NCBI GenBank assembly: GCA_943325255.2
Contig: CALPOS020000128.1
Span: 1-6,339 of the forward strand
DNA from: Sphingobacterium thalpophilum
Lineage (GTDB): Bacteria; Bacteroidota; Bacteroidia; Flavobacteriales; Flavobacteriaceae
DNA length: 6,339 bases
Reading direction: 5' to 3'
In this document: piece after piece, positions 5,527 to 6,339 of the stretch
How positions within the stretch are numbered: the first letter of the stretch is position 1
How the letters are laid out: each line of letters opens with the position of its first letter
Program-made: the position numbers and the translations under genes
The notes under the pieces: model-generated
Database searches by the model: none
Seen by the model: only the letters and a program-made list of their open reading frames with translations
Told to the model about the DNA's origin: nothing

Positions 5527-6339
5527 TGTTTTGATTTATACAATGGAAAATGAAAGAAAATTCGCAAAATGACTTCCAAATTATACCAAAGCATTTTTAT
5601 TTTTCCTTTGCCAAGAAACAAAATGGAATTTCCTACTAAAGACCAAATCAAATAGATTTGATTGTCAAAAGTAAACTTTTTGTGTTTTAGTAAAATATAA
5701 TGCAAAGCCGCAATTCGGTAATAATAGGAAGTTTCCGATTGGAGTCTATTACTCTTCTCCTTATGATGGTATGCCTTTACATCGGTAATAATTTTGACTT
5801 CACTATCTAAACTCATGAGCAAATCATAATTTTCACCAATCCCGTTTTCGTAAAAAGCAGTGTCGAAATGAACGCATTTTAGTTTGTCTGATCTTATTAC
5901 TGAAGCACCCAAACTGTAAATAGGAGTCTTAAATGAAGGCGCTCTAAAGTCTACAAATCTAGGCCATCCCGCTTTCGATATGGAGTTTCCATTTTTGATA
6001 AATGCATTGTGAATTCTGCGACTAATGGGATTTTTTGGTGTTGTTTTCTCGTAAAAATCAAACCCAACAGACAATCCGAAAATGTAGGCCATATAGATGC
6101 CTAACATCGATTTTTGCGCTTCGCTGTATGCCCAACGCCCATTTCTGTTTTCTAAAATTAAACCACTACAAATCGTTTCATTTTCATCGGTTTCGAAATG
6201 CCCTAAAAGCGCTTTAATATAATTTTCCGAAAGTTCAATATCATCATCTAATAGTAAGATAAATTTTGAGATGCTTTTTTCAATTCCATAGTTTCTTTGA
6301 TAGCAAACAGACGGATGTGTATGATGTATTTGGACATTA
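5523..6339 (-). CDS. GT2-family (GT-A fold) glycosyltransferase, 5' end outside window
   Basis: The frame stays open to the right edge, giving 271 visible C-terminal residues; the start and nucleotide-binding N-terminus are missing. The Met at 6107 is internal, because the residues before it carry the family's key motif. FILLLDDDIELSENYI has the DXD-type metal and nucleotide-sugar binding acids (DDD, visible residues 31-33). Later come YSLGASVIRSDKL (about 141-152), FDTAFYENGIGENYDLLMSL (158-177), which matches the family's FDE...GEDxDL acceptor/catalytic-base region with E169 followed by Asn where Asp is usual, and DVKAYHHK (186-193). A hydrophobic and basic C-terminus (about 227-264) may hold the protein at the membrane. 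GT2 enzymes transfer sugar with inversion from a nucleotide donor; rhamnosyltransferase-like enzymes share this layout, but the sugar cannot be assigned. Its TGA overlaps the ABC exporter start by 4 bp, marking it as the upstream gene of the same operon. No promoter is seen within the window. Confidence 0.9.
   Translation of the reverse strand, partial: NVQIHHTHPSVCYQRNYGIEKSISKFILLLDDDIELSENYIKALLGHFETDENETICSGLILENRNGRWAYSEAQKSMLGIYMAYIFGLSVGFDFYEKTTPKNPISRRIHNAFIKNGNSISKAGWPRFVDFRAPSFKTPIYSLGASVIRSDKLKCVHFDTAFYENGIGENYDLLMSLDSEVKIITDVKAYHHKEKSNRLQSETSYYYRIAALHYILLKHKKFTFDNQIYLIWSLVGNSILFLGKGKIKMLWYNLEVILRIFFHFPLYKSKQ

Noticed and set aside
6105..6107. ATG at 6107 as the true start of the GT2 gene.
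   Set aside because: The frame stays open to the window edge and the preceding residues contain the DDD motif essential to the family, so this Met is internal.

Overview
The window is AT-rich, and its three fully readable intergenic gaps are tiny or absent. No start codon has an obvious Shine-Dalgarno sequence, one gene must start with TTG, and TAnnTTTG-like promoter elements occur. Together with protein composition (many K, N, I, F residues) this points to a Bacteroidetes bacterium, most likely a Flavobacterium-like organism. That assignment is inference from sequence style, not from a database search.

Layout. Left edge (65-1090, +): a complete LacI-family sugar-responsive repressor. It converges, with a 7-nt gap, on a zinc-dependent nucleoside/cytidine-deaminase-like gene (1662-1098, -). 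That gene has an N-terminal membrane segment and is split by a +1 frameshift lying exactly at a perfect 7-bp tandem duplication. A 72-nt divergent intergenic region (1663-1734) separates it from a GT4-type (GT-B fold) glycosyltransferase on the + strand (1735-2820, TTG start). The rest of the window is a tightly packed minus-strand operon, transcribed from right to left. It contains a GT2-family glycosyltransferase whose 5' end lies beyond the window (6339-5523), a fused membrane/ATPase ABC exporter (5526-3844) and a second GT4-type glycosyltransferase (3851-2808). These are joined by a 4-bp ATGA overlap and an 8-bp ATG/TAA overlap. The two GT4 genes meet tail to tail with a 13-bp overlap of their coding ends.

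How the genes fit together. Three glycosyltransferases of two folds around a one-piece ABC exporter suggest the edge of a surface-glycan locus (lipid-linked oligosaccharide, capsule, O-antigen or glycoprotein glycan). The transferases would build a glycan on a membrane carrier and the exporter would move a lipid-linked product across the inner membrane. The acceptor and sugars cannot be read from the sequence. The LacI regulator and deaminase look like unrelated flanking genes. I see no RNA genes, CRISPR array, insertion sequence, convincing hairpin terminator or origin. The observations most worth a second look are the tandem-repeat frameshift in the membrane-anchored deaminase and a 10-nt homopolymer at the domain junction of the minus-strand GT4 gene. 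Either could be an on/off length-variation site or simply a mutation.
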